A DNA stretch of 64,000 bases from the NCBI RefSeq assembly GCF_001468465.1, contig NZ_LNSA01000002.1, positions 204,409 through 268,408 on the forward strand. The letters run 5' to 3'. Origin of the DNA: Sphingopyxis sp. H115 (GTDB lineage: Bacteria; Pseudomonadota; Alphaproteobacteria; Sphingomonadales; Sphingomonadaceae). The position numbers and the translations under genes are program-made. Below the pieces are notes generated by a model. That model saw only the letters and a program-made list of their open reading frames with translations. It was not told the origin of the DNA and made no database searches. This document shows positions 35,957-44,837 of this stretch, piece by piece; within the stretch, counting starts at the first letter, position 1; the number at the start of each line of letters is the position of its first letter.

Positions 35957-38311
35957 GTGAAGAGCCTGTTGACCGACCCGATAGCTGCCGAAGTGATTCC
36001 TGCGCGGACCCTGTTGGGGCTGGGCCCGCAGGGCGAAGACATCGGCAACCTCCGCCAGCTCCAGCTCGCGCCGCTTCGCGGCCGCGGCTCGCTGCGCCTT
36101 GTGATGGGCATGGGCATGGCGCTGGTCGCGGCCTTCACCATGATCCTCGGCGTGCCGCTGCCGATCGCGGGCGGCTGGCTGGTTTCGGCGCTGATTTTCG
36201 GCTTCTGGTCGTATCGCAAGTTCCGGGACCTGCCGCTCGGCGATCCGAAGCTTTCGGGGATCGCAGAATATCGGCTCTGCACCCGCCACGCGCTCTATTC
36301 GGCAATTCTCTGGGGGTCTCCCTTCTGGTTACAGGGGCCGGCCCCGACGCTCGACCATGTGCTGTCGATGTGGACGATCGCCGTGCTGATGATGGTGACG
36401 TTGGCGATCGTCGCGCACAGCGTTCCGCTGGCCTGCGTGCTGTTCATCGGCCCCGTTACCCTGTCGGCCGCCGTCGCACTCGTCCGTGCCGGGGCGCCCC
36501 AACTAGCGGGCGTGGCACTCGTCGCCGGACTGCTGCTCTGCGCCTTTTGTGTCCGTTTCGCGCAAAGCCATATCCGCTTTCGCCGCGCCGAAGAGGTGCT
36601 GCACGAAAAGACCGAAACGGTCAGTCTGCTGCTCCGCGAATTCGAGGAAACCTCCGCCGACTGGTTGTGGCAGACCGACAACAGCCGCCGCCTGATCCAC
36701 GTCTCGCCACGCCTTGCCTATGCGCTCGGCGGCACGGCCGAAGGGCTGGAGGGCATTCCGCTGCTCCAGGCGCTGTCGGGCGACGCGTGGGACACCGGCC
36801 TCTTTCCAAAGAGCCTGCACGACATGGCCGAACGGATGAAGCGGCGCGAAAGCTTTTCCAATCTGATCGTTCCAGTGACGATCGGCGGCGCCCCGCGCTG
36901 GTGGGAATTATCCGCCTCGCCCCGTCTCGATGAGGCGGGCAAGTTTCTCGGCTTTCGGGGCGTCGGCTCCGACGTGACCGAACAGCGTGCGAGCGCCGAA
37001 CAGATCGCCAAGATGGCACGGTTCGACAACCTAACCGGTTTGCCTAACCGCCTCAGCCTGAACGAGGATCTGGGACGCGCGATCGCTCAGGCAATCGATG
37101 CCAAGTCGCGCTGCGCGCTGCTGATGATCGACCTCGATCGGTTCAAGGCGGTCAACGATACGCTGGGCCACCCCGTTGGCGACAAATTGCTGGCGCAGGT
37201 CGCCGCGCGGCTCAAGGGTCTGATGGAACGCGGGATGACGTGCGGTCGCCTTGGCGGCGACGAATTTGCCGTCGTGCTCCATAATTTGCCCTCGGCCGAA
37301 ACGGCGGAGGAGCTCGCGCAGCGGATCATCTCGACGATCAGTCGGCCCTATGTGGTTGACAACCACCAGCTGTTCGTCGGCGCAAGCGTCGGTTTCGCGA
37401 TCGGCCCGACCGACGGCGCGACGGTCGAGACGCTGACGCGCAACGCCGACCTTGCGCTCTACAAGTCGAAGGACAAGGGCGGCAATGTCGTCGCCGCCTA
37501 TGTCGCCTCGCTGCACGCCCAGGCCGAGGAACGGCGCGTGATGGAACAGGAGCTGCGCGGTGCGCTCGAACGGGGCGAATTCGAACTTTATTACCAGCCG
37601 GTGGTGACCGCCGCCGACGGCACGCTCAACGGCTTCGAGGCGCTGATCCGCTGGAACAACCAGAAACTCGGCAATGTCTCGCCCGGCCGGTTCATTCCGC
37701 TCGCCGAGGATGCGCGCCTGATTTCACCGATAGGCGAATGGGTTTTGCGCACGGCGTGCCGCGAGGCGATGAAATGGCCCTCGAACCTGAAGGTCGCAAT
37801 CAACGTGTCGGCCGACCAGCTGACCGACCCCAGCTTCGCCTCGGTCGTCGTCTCGGCGCTGGCGCAAAGCGGACTGTCGCCGCAGCGGCTCGAGATCGAA
37901 GTCACCGAAAGCGTATTCCTGCGCGACGGCGGCGGCGCGGCGCAGCTGCTCGACCAGCTGATCGGGCTCGGCATACGGCTGTCACTCGACGATTTCGGCA
38001 CCGGCTATTCGTCGCTCGGCTATCTGCGCAAGACACAATTCTCGACAATCAAGGTCGATCGCAGCTTCGTCGTCGGCGCCGCCAAGGGCAGCATCGAATC
38101 GATCGCGATCATCCGCGCCGTCGTCGCACTCGCCGACAGCCTCGGCATGTCCACGACCGCCGAGGGCGCCGAAACCGAACTCGAGGTCGAGACGCTTCGC
38201 AGCTTCGGATGCAGCAATATCCAAGGCTATTATTATGGGCGCCCGATGCCGGCTTCGGATGTGCTAACCCTGTTCCGCCGGCCCGACGATATCGCGACCG
38301 TCGCCGCCTGA
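35957..38311 (+). CDS. Membrane GGDEF-EAL protein with PAS domain (c-di-GMP turnover)
   Basis: This 784-residue protein has about five N-terminal transmembrane helices (residues 45-205), a PAS-like domain (about 225-345, containing FEETSADWLWQTDNSRRL), a GGDEF domain with an intact signature RLGGDEF near residue 434, and an EAL domain starting near residue 535 with FEALIRW and the DDFGTGYSSLGYL loop. Both catalytic motifs look intact, so it could make and degrade cyclic di-GMP, with membrane and PAS parts as sensors. The start is GTG at 35957 with GGAG close upstream. Its start lies in the right arm of a small inverted repeat (35935-35958), which may limit translation. Confidence 0.93.
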   Translation: MKSLLTDPIAAEVIPARTLLGLGPQGEDIGNLRQLQLAPLRGRGSLRLVMGMGMALVAAFTMILGVPLPIAGGWLVSALIFGFWSYRKFRDLPLGDPKLSGIAEYRLCTRHALYSAILWGSPFWLQGPAPTLDHVLSMWTIAVLMMVTLAIVAHSVPLACVLFIGPVTLSAAVALVRAGAPQLAGVALVAGLLLCAFCVRFAQSHIRFRRAEEVLHEKTETVSLLLREFEETSADWLWQTDNSRRLIHVSPRLAYALGGTAEGLEGIPLLQALSGDAWDTGLFPKSLHDMAERMKRRESFSNLIVPVTIGGAPRWWELSASPRLDEAGKFLGFRGVGSDVTEQRASAEQIAKMARFDNLTGLPNRLSLNEDLGRAIAQAIDAKSRCALLMIDLDRFKAVNDTLGHPVGDKLLAQVAARLKGLMERGMTCGRLGGDEFAVVLHNLPSAETAEELAQRIISTISRPYVVDNHQLFVGASVGFAIGPTDGATVETLTRNADLALYKSKDKGGNVVAAYVASLHAQAEERRVMEQELRGALERGEFELYYQPVVTAADGTLNGFEALIRWNNQKLGNVSPGRFIPLAEDARLISPIGEWVLRTACREAMKWPSNLKVAINVSADQLTDPSFASVVVSALAQSGLSPQRLEIEVTESVFLRDGGGAAQLLDQLIGLGIRLSLDDFGTGYSSLGYLRKTQFSTIKVDRSFVVGAAKGSIESIAIIRAVVALADSLGMSTTAEGAETELEVETLRSFGCSNIQGYYYGRPMPASDVLTLFRRPDDIATVAA

Positions 38312-38316
38312 CGGGA

Positions 38317-38332
38317 CGGAGCGAAGGCTCCG
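38317..38332 (+). terminator. Short hairpin after the GGDEF-EAL gene
   Basis: CGGAGC (38317-38322) and GCTCCG (38327-38332) form a six-pair hairpin with a GAAG loop, beginning five bases after the stop codon. No T-run follows. It is a weak terminator or stabilising 3' structure. Confidence 0.4.
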
Positions 38333-38333
38333 G

Positions 38334-38398
38334 GCGACGAATTGAACGTCTTAACAAAAGGTTCCCCCACCCACCGCAGGACAGGCGCAATTCGTCGC
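38334..38398 (+). promoter_or_regulatory. Long-range inverted repeat upstream of the CHAP gene
   Basis: GCGACGAATT (38334-38343) is perfectly complementary to AATTCGTCGC (38389-38398), with a 45-base loop that includes TTAACAAAAGGTTCC. It lies 78 bases before the CHAP start. It may be a DNA operator or an RNA structure in the leader. Nothing more can be said from sequence. Confidence 0.4.
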
Positions 38399-38475
38399 TA
38401 GGCGGTTGGTCGTCGGCGCCAGCCATAGCAAAGACGCTCCAACGCTTGAAGACAAGCCATCGGGGGTCGCATCTC

Positions 38476-39060
38476 ATGTTCTATCGTCGCTATCTGGCAG
38501 CCGCCGTCGCGTCCGTGATGACCATCACCGGCCTGATCGCGAGCGTTCCCGCCGCTGCCCGCGACTATTTGCAATGCGTTCCCTTTGCCCGCGCCGAATC
38601 CGGCGTCGAAATTCGCGGCAATGCCAAGACCTGGTGGTCGCAAGCTGCCGGCAGCTATGAACGCGGCGCCGAGCCGCGCAAAGGCGCGGTCATGGCGTTC
38701 GCCGGCACCCGCGGCATGCCCATGGGCCATGTCGCTGTGGTGAAAAAGGTCGTCAACGACCGCGAAATCCTGATCGATCATGCCAATTGGTCGCCGATCA
38801 ACGGCCGCCGCGGCCAGATCGAACGCAATGTGCGCGTCGTCGATGTCAGCGATGCCGGCGACTGGAGCATGGTCCGCGTGTGGTACGCGCCGATCGCCGA
38901 CCTCGGCCTGCGCGCAAACCCGGTGCAGGGCTTCATTTACGCCAACGGCGATGCGGGAGCGCCGAACCCCGCCCCCAGCTTCAAGGCCCCCGTCTGGGCA
39001 GAAAATGATTGGAAACCCGGCAACGGCCTCGAAATGGTCGTTGCCTCGCTCGGCAACTGA
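38476..39060 (+). CDS. Secreted CHAP-domain protein
   Basis: This 194-residue protein has a signal peptide (residues 1-29, ending PAAA) and a CHAP amidohydrolase/peptidase domain with the candidate nucleophile Cys in RDYLQCVPFARAESG, His in MPMGHVAVVKKV, and a following acid/Asn in LIDHANWSP. CHAP enzymes cleave peptidoglycan amide bonds. The C-terminal part (VQGFIYANGDAG to the end) is short and uncharacterised. The start ATG at 38476 gives a proper signal peptide. The longer frame to 37738 lies inside the upstream gene and was rejected. Likely function: remodelling of the cell wall in the periplasm or outside. Confidence 0.9.
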   Translation: MFYRRYLAAAVASVMTITGLIASVPAAARDYLQCVPFARAESGVEIRGNAKTWWSQAAGSYERGAEPRKGAVMAFAGTRGMPMGHVAVVKKVVNDREILIDHANWSPINGRRGQIERNVRVVDVSDAGDWSMVRVWYAPIADLGLRANPVQGFIYANGDAGAPNPAPSFKAPVWAENDWKPGNGLEMVVASLGN

Positions 39061-39202
39061 GCCTCCCCCCCCCCTCGGGCTCGGCGAGCGACGAAGCCAC
39101 TCGGGGCGGCCCGCCGCTCCGGGTGGTTTCCATTTCGGGGGATCGCATTTTTGGGGGATCGACGGGCCTGAAATGCCTCAGCACATCGGGGGACGGCGAG
39201 CG

Positions 39203-39472
39203 TCAATCCGCGGCAGGCGCCTCGCCTTCGTCGGCCTTGTCTTCGAACCAGGCCTCGACCTCCCCCGACAGCTTGATCGTCATCGGCTGGCCGAAACGGT
39301 CCTTCGATTTGCCTGCGGCGACGCGGATCCAGCCTTCAGAGATCGAATATTCCTCGACGTCGGTGCGCTCCTTGCCCTTGAAGCGGATTCCGATGCCGCG
39401 TTGCAGCACCTCCATGTCGAAATGCGGCGAGCGCGGATTGGTCGACAGATGATCGGGGGGCGTATCGGTCAT
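39203..39472 (-). CDS. DUF3297 family protein
   Basis: This 89-residue protein matches the DUF3297 pattern: TDTPPDHLSTNPRSPHFD at the start, RGIGIRFKGKERTDVEEY, SEGWIRVAAGKSKDRFGQP and MTIKLSGEVEAWFED. The acidic tail is short. Family function is unknown. The ATG at 39472 begins the conserved N-terminus; the longer frame was not used. It sits 94 bases downstream of the TonB receptor stop on the same strand. Confidence 0.9.
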   Translation of the reverse strand: MTDTPPDHLSTNPRSPHFDMEVLQRGIGIRFKGKERTDVEEYSISEGWIRVAAGKSKDRFGQPMTIKLSGEVEAWFEDKADEGEAPAAD

Positions 39473-39566
39473 GAACTTATTTCCCAAAAAATGATGGCGC
39501 GGCCCTAGCTGGACCGCGCCATGATCGTCAATCATTGAGAAACGGAATCGGCCCGCTCTACATAAG

Positions 39567-41852
39567 CTAGAAACCGGCCTTCAGCGTCACGAAGAATTGC
39601 TGCGGCGCGCCAGCGAGCAGCGTCTGCGCATCGCCGCTATTGGCAAAGCCGTTGGTGCCGATCGTCGAGACATATTCCTTGTCGAACAGGTTGGTCGCAT
39701 TCGCCTGGATCGAGATGCGCTCGTTCAGCCGGTATCCGATACTCGCGTCGACGATGATAAAGCCGCCAACCTCGGCGTCATTCTCATAAGAATAATAGCG
39801 TTTCGACGTGTAATTGGCACCGACGCGCGCGAAGAAATCGCCATTGTCCCAAGTGACCTCACCCTTCGCAAGATGCTTGGGCGAATTGACCACCGTTTTT
39901 CCTGCGGTCGCCGCCACCACGACATTCGCGGCGGTCACGACGTCGTCCTGATATTCGGAATCATTGTAGGCGTAGGAGGCGAAGAGCGAAAGTTCGGGGG
40001 TGACGCGATACGTCCCCGCCGCCTCGACGCCCCACGAACGCACGTCGCCGACATTGCTGAGGATCGCCGGATTGCCCTGGATTCCCGAACCGTTGGCAAA
40101 GGCAATGATGCGGTCCTTGAAGTCGACATAATAGCCCGCGATCACCGCCTGGAAGCGCGACGACTTGGTTCGAAAACCCAATTCATAGGTCGTCGAGGTC
40201 TCGGGCTTCAGGTCGAGCGCGTCGAAGCCCGCCTGCGTCGTCGCGAAGGGGCCGCCGGTCGCCGACGATTCGAACGCGCGCATATTCTCGGTATAGCTCG
40301 CGAACAGCTCGTTATCGTCGTTCAGGCGATAGAGCAGACCCGCCTGCGGCAGGAACCAGTCCTTCGCCTCGGTGCGGCCCGAGGCGAGGCCGCCGCTGAC
40401 GACCGGTGTCGCGTTATTGGTGACGCGCAGCCCTTTCCACCCCGCGTTGATCTGGAAGCGGCCAAGGTCGAGCGTATCCTGCACATGATATTGCAGCGTC
40501 TGCGTGTTGAAATCGAATTCCCATTGGGTCGCCAGCGGATCGGTCGGGAATTTCAGGCTGCTGCGGCTCGGCGCGCCAGCGGTGTCGGCAAGGCCATAGA
40601 AGCGGCGCGCCTGGTTGAAGTCGTTGTCCTCGTACCACATGCCGAGTTCAATCGTGTTCGCGCCGAGCGTGAACAGGCTGGAGGCGACGATGCCATAGCG
40701 TTCGATCTCATATTCGGTGGTGCGGATCGTGATCGGGGCGCCGCCGGGGGTGGTGACATACGGGGTGAACCAAATCCCGCGTCCCTCGTTGCCGTGATAA
40801 TAGCCGGTGACCTTCATCGTCCAATAGTCGTTCAGCGGCGCATCGACCCCGACGCCGGCAAGCCAGTCCTTACGCAGGCCGGCAGCATCATAATAAGCAT
40901 CGTCGACTGTGGCGACCGGTGCGGGAAAGGCAAGCCCCGCCGACGGATAGGGAAGCGGGGCGCCGCCATTCTGAGCAACCTGGTTCTGGAAGATTTTGGC
41001 GACCTCGACCGCGAGATCCCAGTCTTTCGCATAATTGTCCCAGCCGTAGCCGAGACGGCCAATCATGTCCGCACTCATGTCCTGATAGTCGTTCTCGCGG
41101 CGATCCGAATAGTTGACGAAACCGAAGAACTGGCCGTCACCGACCGGCTGGACGATGCGCGCATTGGCCTGGTGCTGGCGCTGGACGCCGTCGCCCTTCC
41201 ACTTGTCGGCATCCTGCCAAGCGTAGCTCAGCGACAGGCGCGGTCCGCCCGACAGGATGTCTCCGCTGTCGAGGCGGATGAAGGCGCGCTTGGTGTCTTC
41301 GCTGCCATAGGTGCCCGACGCCTCGATCCCGAACATATCGGCCGGCTCGCGCGAGAAAAATTCGATCGTACCGCCAAGGTTGCTCGTCGATGCCGCCGCC
41401 AGCGAGCCCGCGCCCTGCGCCACTTCGACGCGGCCGACATTTTCACTGATGATCGCGCGGCTGATGTGGAGGCCGTTGTGGTTGCCGTAATTCATGTCGC
41501 CGAGCGGGATGCCGTCGAGCGTGAAACCAAGCTGGTTCTGCGAAAAACCGCGGATCGAGATGCGCGCCGACCATTCATAGGCGCCGAACGGGTCGGCCGC
41601 CTGGAAATTGACCCCCGGCAGCTTGTCAATCGCCTTCAAGGGGCTGATCCCCGACACTTCGAGCGCGATATCGGCGGCGCCGAGTTCCTGCACCTGTCGC
41701 GCCTGACCGCGCCCGAGCACGACGATCTCCTCGCCGTCGGTGGCCGCATCGACGGCGTCGACCGCGGCCTCTTCGGCAAAGGCCGGCGTCGCGGCCAGCA
41801 TGGCGATCGCGGCGGCCCCGGCCTGCAGGCGGTTCCTGAACTGATAGGTCAT
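39567..41852 (-). CDS. TonB-dependent receptor
   Basis: This 761-residue outer-membrane receptor has a signal peptide (AAIAMLAATPAFAE), a plug domain with DGEEIVVLGRGQARQVQELG as TonB box region, LKAIDKLPGVNFQ, ISIRGFSQNQLGFTLDGIP and VEVAQGAGSLAAAS. A long beta-barrel ends in QFFVTLKAGF with terminal Phe. It imports a ligand using TonB energy. The ligand is unknown: there is no PepSY, siderophore or sugar gene next to it. AAGGGGA is about ten bases upstream of the ATG at 41852. The frame extends to 42035, but the extra residues lack a signal and were excluded. Confidence 0.94.
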   Translation of the reverse strand: MTYQFRNRLQAGAAAIAMLAATPAFAEEAAVDAVDAATDGEEIVVLGRGQARQVQELGAADIALEVSGISPLKAIDKLPGVNFQAADPFGAYEWSARISIRGFSQNQLGFTLDGIPLGDMNYGNHNGLHISRAIISENVGRVEVAQGAGSLAAASTSNLGGTIEFFSREPADMFGIEASGTYGSEDTKRAFIRLDSGDILSGGPRLSLSYAWQDADKWKGDGVQRQHQANARIVQPVGDGQFFGFVNYSDRRENDYQDMSADMIGRLGYGWDNYAKDWDLAVEVAKIFQNQVAQNGGAPLPYPSAGLAFPAPVATVDDAYYDAAGLRKDWLAGVGVDAPLNDYWTMKVTGYYHGNEGRGIWFTPYVTTPGGAPITIRTTEYEIERYGIVASSLFTLGANTIELGMWYEDNDFNQARRFYGLADTAGAPSRSSLKFPTDPLATQWEFDFNTQTLQYHVQDTLDLGRFQINAGWKGLRVTNNATPVVSGGLASGRTEAKDWFLPQAGLLYRLNDDNELFASYTENMRAFESSATGGPFATTQAGFDALDLKPETSTTYELGFRTKSSRFQAVIAGYYVDFKDRIIAFANGSGIQGNPAILSNVGDVRSWGVEAAGTYRVTPELSLFASYAYNDSEYQDDVVTAANVVVAATAGKTVVNSPKHLAKGEVTWDNGDFFARVGANYTSKRYYSYENDAEVGGFIIVDASIGYRLNERISIQANATNLFDKEYVSTIGTNGFANSGDAQTLLAGAPQQFFVTLKAGF

Positions 41853-42216
41853 GGCGTGAGATCCCCTTGTCCCGGCACCGAAATGGCCCGGGGTCGCGGG
41901 GGCTTTAGGGACGCGATATTGCTTTGCGGCGGCGAAGGCGTGACGCGCCGATGACGGAAAGAAGAAAGATCGGCGGCAGCGCCAATACCCCTCGAGGGCC
42001 ATTGCGGCTGCGCTCTTTTGTCGCAATTCGGGCACGGCATCCCGAAAAAGAGGGTTAAGCGGAAAAAATTACCACAAGCGCGAACGTGCCGTCACCCGGC
42101 TGACATGATGGCTTTCAAACATGGTTATCTAGTATTAATCAATTGAAATAATGGAACTATTTTTGACGGGCTTTTCTTATGGTTCGTGGGGGACCCCAGA
42201 ATCAAGGAGAGCTTCA
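41853..42216. promoter_or_regulatory. 364-bp divergent intergenic region, AT-rich on the right side
   Basis: No gene is visible. The left half resembles the local GC composition. The right part (about 42110-42175) is markedly AT-rich, with GTATTAATCAATTGAAATAA around 42132-42151, including the palindrome TCAATTGA. It probably holds promoters for the TonB receptor (leftward) and for the collagen-like/TpsB unit (rightward). I could not assign specific -35/-10 boxes with confidence. Confidence 0.5.
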
Positions 42217-43194
42217 ATGCATTTGTCTCGTCTTGAATTTCGCCCGGCCTGCCTGCTTTTGATCCCGGCATGCCTGACCCTCGCCGCCTGCGAATCGTCG
42301 GGCAACTATCGCGTCGGCAGCGTCGGTCCCGGCGGAGCGACGGGCGCGACCGGTCCCGCAGGTCCGGTCGGCCCCACCGGCGCGACCGGCCCGGCCGGTC
42401 CTGCAGGACCCGCAGGCCCAGCCGGCCCCGCAGGCAGCGGCCTCGCCCTTGGCGATGCAGGCGCCCTCGCGGTTGGCGGCCTTGTGGGTCCCGGCGGCGT
42501 TGCCGGCACCGGACTGCTCGCGAACACCGGCGACCCGCAGAACGTCAATCCCGTGATCGGCGGAGTGCTGGTCAAGACGGGCGGCCTCGTCAACGTCGTC
42601 GCCGACAAGGGCCTCCTGCTCGCCAATGCCGTAGACGGCAAGGTGCCGGGCGGCACCAATCTCGTCGGCACCGTCATCGGCGTCGTGAAGGCGACAGGCG
42701 TGACCCTCGTCCAGACCGGAGGCGGCCAGCAATATCTGGTCGACGGCCTCACCGCCGCCCCCGGCCAACTCGTGACCGCGACGATCGGCAAGGCAACGGC
42801 GCTGGGCAGCCCCAATGCCTCGCCGCTGATCGGCGCGAGCATCCTGTCGCCCGGCCAGAAGAATGGCAGCCTGCTGACCGTCGGCGTCGGATCGGCCGGC
42901 CAGCTCGTCACCCTGCAACCGGGCACCGGCGGCAATCTCCTCGGCGGCGTCACCGGCGGCCTGGCCGGCGGGACTCCCGGCGGTACCGCCGGATCGCCAA
43001 CGACGCTCGTCAGCAATGTCGTCACGACCGCGACCGGGGCGCTCGGACAGGTGACGAACGGGACGGCAGGAGGCTTGACCGGCGGCCGCGCGACCGGCGA
43101 CCCGGCCGCTCTTCCGGTGACTGGGCTCGTCTCCGGGGTCACCGACACCGTCGGAACGCTGCTTGGCGGTCTCAATCCCAAGGGCGGCAACTGA
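42217..43194 (+). CDS. Collagen-like repeat lipoprotein
   Basis: This 325-residue lipoprotein has a signal (lipobox LAAC, Cys25). It then has an uninterrupted Gly-X-Y tract of about 13 triplets at residues 37-75 (GAT, GPA, GPV, GPT units) and a long Gly/Ala/Val/Thr-rich region lacking Cys, with short repeats such as VGGLVGPGG and GGVTGGLAGG. AGGAGAG lies six bases before the ATG. Only eight bases separate it from a TpsB transporter gene. A surface-exposed, triple-helix-forming adhesin or matrix protein is inferred; the partner suggests that it, or a similar protein, crosses the outer membrane by that transporter. No TpsA haemagglutination domain is seen. Confidence 0.85.
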   Translation: MHLSRLEFRPACLLLIPACLTLAACESSGNYRVGSVGPGGATGATGPAGPVGPTGATGPAGPAGPAGPAGPAGSGLALGDAGALAVGGLVGPGGVAGTGLLANTGDPQNVNPVIGGVLVKTGGLVNVVADKGLLLANAVDGKVPGGTNLVGTVIGVVKATGVTLVQTGGGQQYLVDGLTAAPGQLVTATIGKATALGSPNASPLIGASILSPGQKNGSLLTVGVGSAGQLVTLQPGTGGNLLGGVTGGLAGGTPGGTAGSPTTLVSNVVTTATGALGQVTNGTAGGLTGGRATGDPAALPVTGLVSGVTDTVGTLLGGLNPKGGN

Positions 43195-43202
43195 TACCGC
43201 CC

Positions 43203-44837
43203 ATGTGCATTCTGCACAAAGCCTGTGCCGCGGCGGCGGGAGCCCTGCTCCTTCCCGTCGCGGCGCTCGCCGCCCGGCCGACGGCAACGCCGCTCGACGG
43301 TCGCCCGCCGCTTGCCCCCGGTTCGCGCGAGCGCGAGCCGCTCCCCGATCCCGAAACCAACAGCCTGTCCTTCGGCAAGGTCGACCTCGGCGCGCGCGCC
43401 GACGTGACGATCCGCGAAATCCGCTTCGTCGGCGCCGGCGTTCCCGCCAATGTCGCCCGCGCGGCGCAGCGCTTTGTCGGCAAGCGCGCATCGGCGGACA
43501 ATCTTGCCAAACTCGCCGCCGCGATGACGCGCGCCTATAACCGGTCGAGCGTCGCGCTCTTCACCCTCGTCATTCCCGAGCAGGATTTGTCGGAGGGCGT
43601 TGTCACCGTCGCCTCGGCCGAAGGCCATATCGCTGCCGTCACCCTCAGCGGCGAAAAGGAAGGCGGCCCCGCGCCACTGATCGAAAAAATGGCCGCACCG
43701 CTGCGCAGCCAGCAACCCTTGCCGCGCGCCCGCTTCGAACGCGCGCTCGGCAATATCGGCGACGTCCCCGGCGTCACCGTCACCCCGACGCTCGCGCTCG
43801 GCAGCGAGCCCGGCGCGGTCGCGCTCGACCTCGCGCTCGACGCGAAAAAGCCCACTATCGGCGTCGGTTTCACGACGCGCACCAGCCCGTTCGTCGACGA
43901 CGGGATCCTCGAAGCCAATGCGCGCGGAACCAGCCTGTTTCGCGGCGGCGACGAAACCCGGCTGACCGGCGCCGCGGCGGTCAATCTCAAATCCCTGCTT
44001 TATCTCGCGGCGAGCCACTCGACGCCGATCGGCGCCGACGGGACCCGCTTCGAACTGACCGCGGCGGCGCTGCGCACCCGTCCGAAAGGCCCGGCGATCG
44101 ACGGCGAGGCGTGGAGCGCCGGCGCCGGCGTCTCCCATCCGCTGATCCGCGCGACGCGGCGCAATCTGATTGCGTCGGCGCGGATCGACTATCTCGATTC
44201 GAAGAATGCGCTGTTCGGATCGACGATCGCCGCCGAAAAAACCTGGACTGCGAGCGGCAACCTGGCCTTCCGCCTCACCGAGGACCGCACCGTCATCGGC
44301 GCGCGGATCGGCGGCGCCAAGGGGCTCGACATCGCTGGCGCGCGGGTCGATCCCGGCGCGGGCGAGGCGGGCTTCCTCTATGCCGACGCCAGCGTCGAGG
44401 CGAACCAGGCGATCGGCAAGGCGGCGATCGTGCGGTTCGCGGCGACGGGACGCTGGACGCGCGACCGCCTGCCCGCCGCGCAACGTTTCAGCGTCGGCGG
44501 CGCCAGCTTTGGCCGCGCCTTCGACGACGGGCTGGTCAACGGCGACCGCGGCGTCGCGACCTTCGGCGAGATCGCGTGGCGGCCGCTGCGCGGCGGCAAG
44601 TTCGCCAAAAGCGAGATCTACACCTTCGCCGACTATGCCGAAGTCACCCTGCTCGAGCGGACGACGATCCCCCGCACCGATTTCCGCCTCGGCAGCTGGG
44701 GCGGCGGGGTGCGCCTGTCCTATGCCGAAAATGCGACGATCGGGCTCGAACTCGCCGATGCATGGAAACAGCCGGTGCCAGGGTTCGACCAGGACTGGCG
44801 CGTGGCGCTCAGCTGGAAATTGTCTATCCGGCCCTGA
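43203..44837 (+). CDS. ShlB/FhaC/HecB family outer-membrane transporter (TpsB)
   Basis: This 544-residue protein has a signal peptide (LLLPVAALAA), a short Pro-rich linker (residues 24-50), a POTRA-like region (ADVTIREIRFVGAGVPANVA, then LAKLAAAMTRAYNRSSVALF and SEGVVTVASAEGHIAAV), and a beta-barrel ending WRVALSWKLSIRP. The L6 loop reads GASFGRAFDDG in place of the usual VRGY/F, but the key Arg is kept. TpsB proteins secrete a TpsA partner across the outer membrane. The candidate partner here is the collagen-like lipoprotein immediately upstream. The start ATG at 43203 gives the signal peptide. Its stop overlaps the convergent hemerythrin gene by 14 bases. Confidence 0.88.
   Translation: MCILHKACAAAAGALLLPVAALAARPTATPLDGRPPLAPGSREREPLPDPETNSLSFGKVDLGARADVTIREIRFVGAGVPANVARAAQRFVGKRASADNLAKLAAAMTRAYNRSSVALFTLVIPEQDLSEGVVTVASAEGHIAAVTLSGEKEGGPAPLIEKMAAPLRSQQPLPRARFERALGNIGDVPGVTVTPTLALGSEPGAVALDLALDAKKPTIGVGFTTRTSPFVDDGILEANARGTSLFRGGDETRLTGAAAVNLKSLLYLAASHSTPIGADGTRFELTAAALRTRPKGPAIDGEAWSAGAGVSHPLIRATRRNLIASARIDYLDSKNALFGSTIAAEKTWTASGNLAFRLTEDRTVIGARIGGAKGLDIAGARVDPGAGEAGFLYADASVEANQAIGKAAIVRFAATGRWTRDRLPAAQRFSVGGASFGRAFDDGLVNGDRGVATFGEIAWRPLRGGKFAKSEIYTFADYAEVTLLERTTIPRTDFRLGSWGGGVRLSYAENATIGLELADAWKQPVPGFDQDWRVALSWKLSIRP

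Noticed and set aside
37738..38475. Long upstream extension of the CHAP gene frame
   Set aside because: It lies inside the EAL domain coding sequence in another frame, and the CHAP protein has a proper signal peptide starting at 38476.
39597..41954. 785-residue open frame on the plus strand opposite the TonB receptor
   Set aside because: The opposite strand encodes a clear TonB-dependent receptor with signal peptide, plug and barrel. The plus frame is Arg/Asp/Val-rich shadow sequence.
42325..42445. Short tandem repeats that might suggest a CRISPR or satellite
   Set aside because: They encode the Gly-X-Y triplets of the collagen-like protein. Units are three codons long without spacers.
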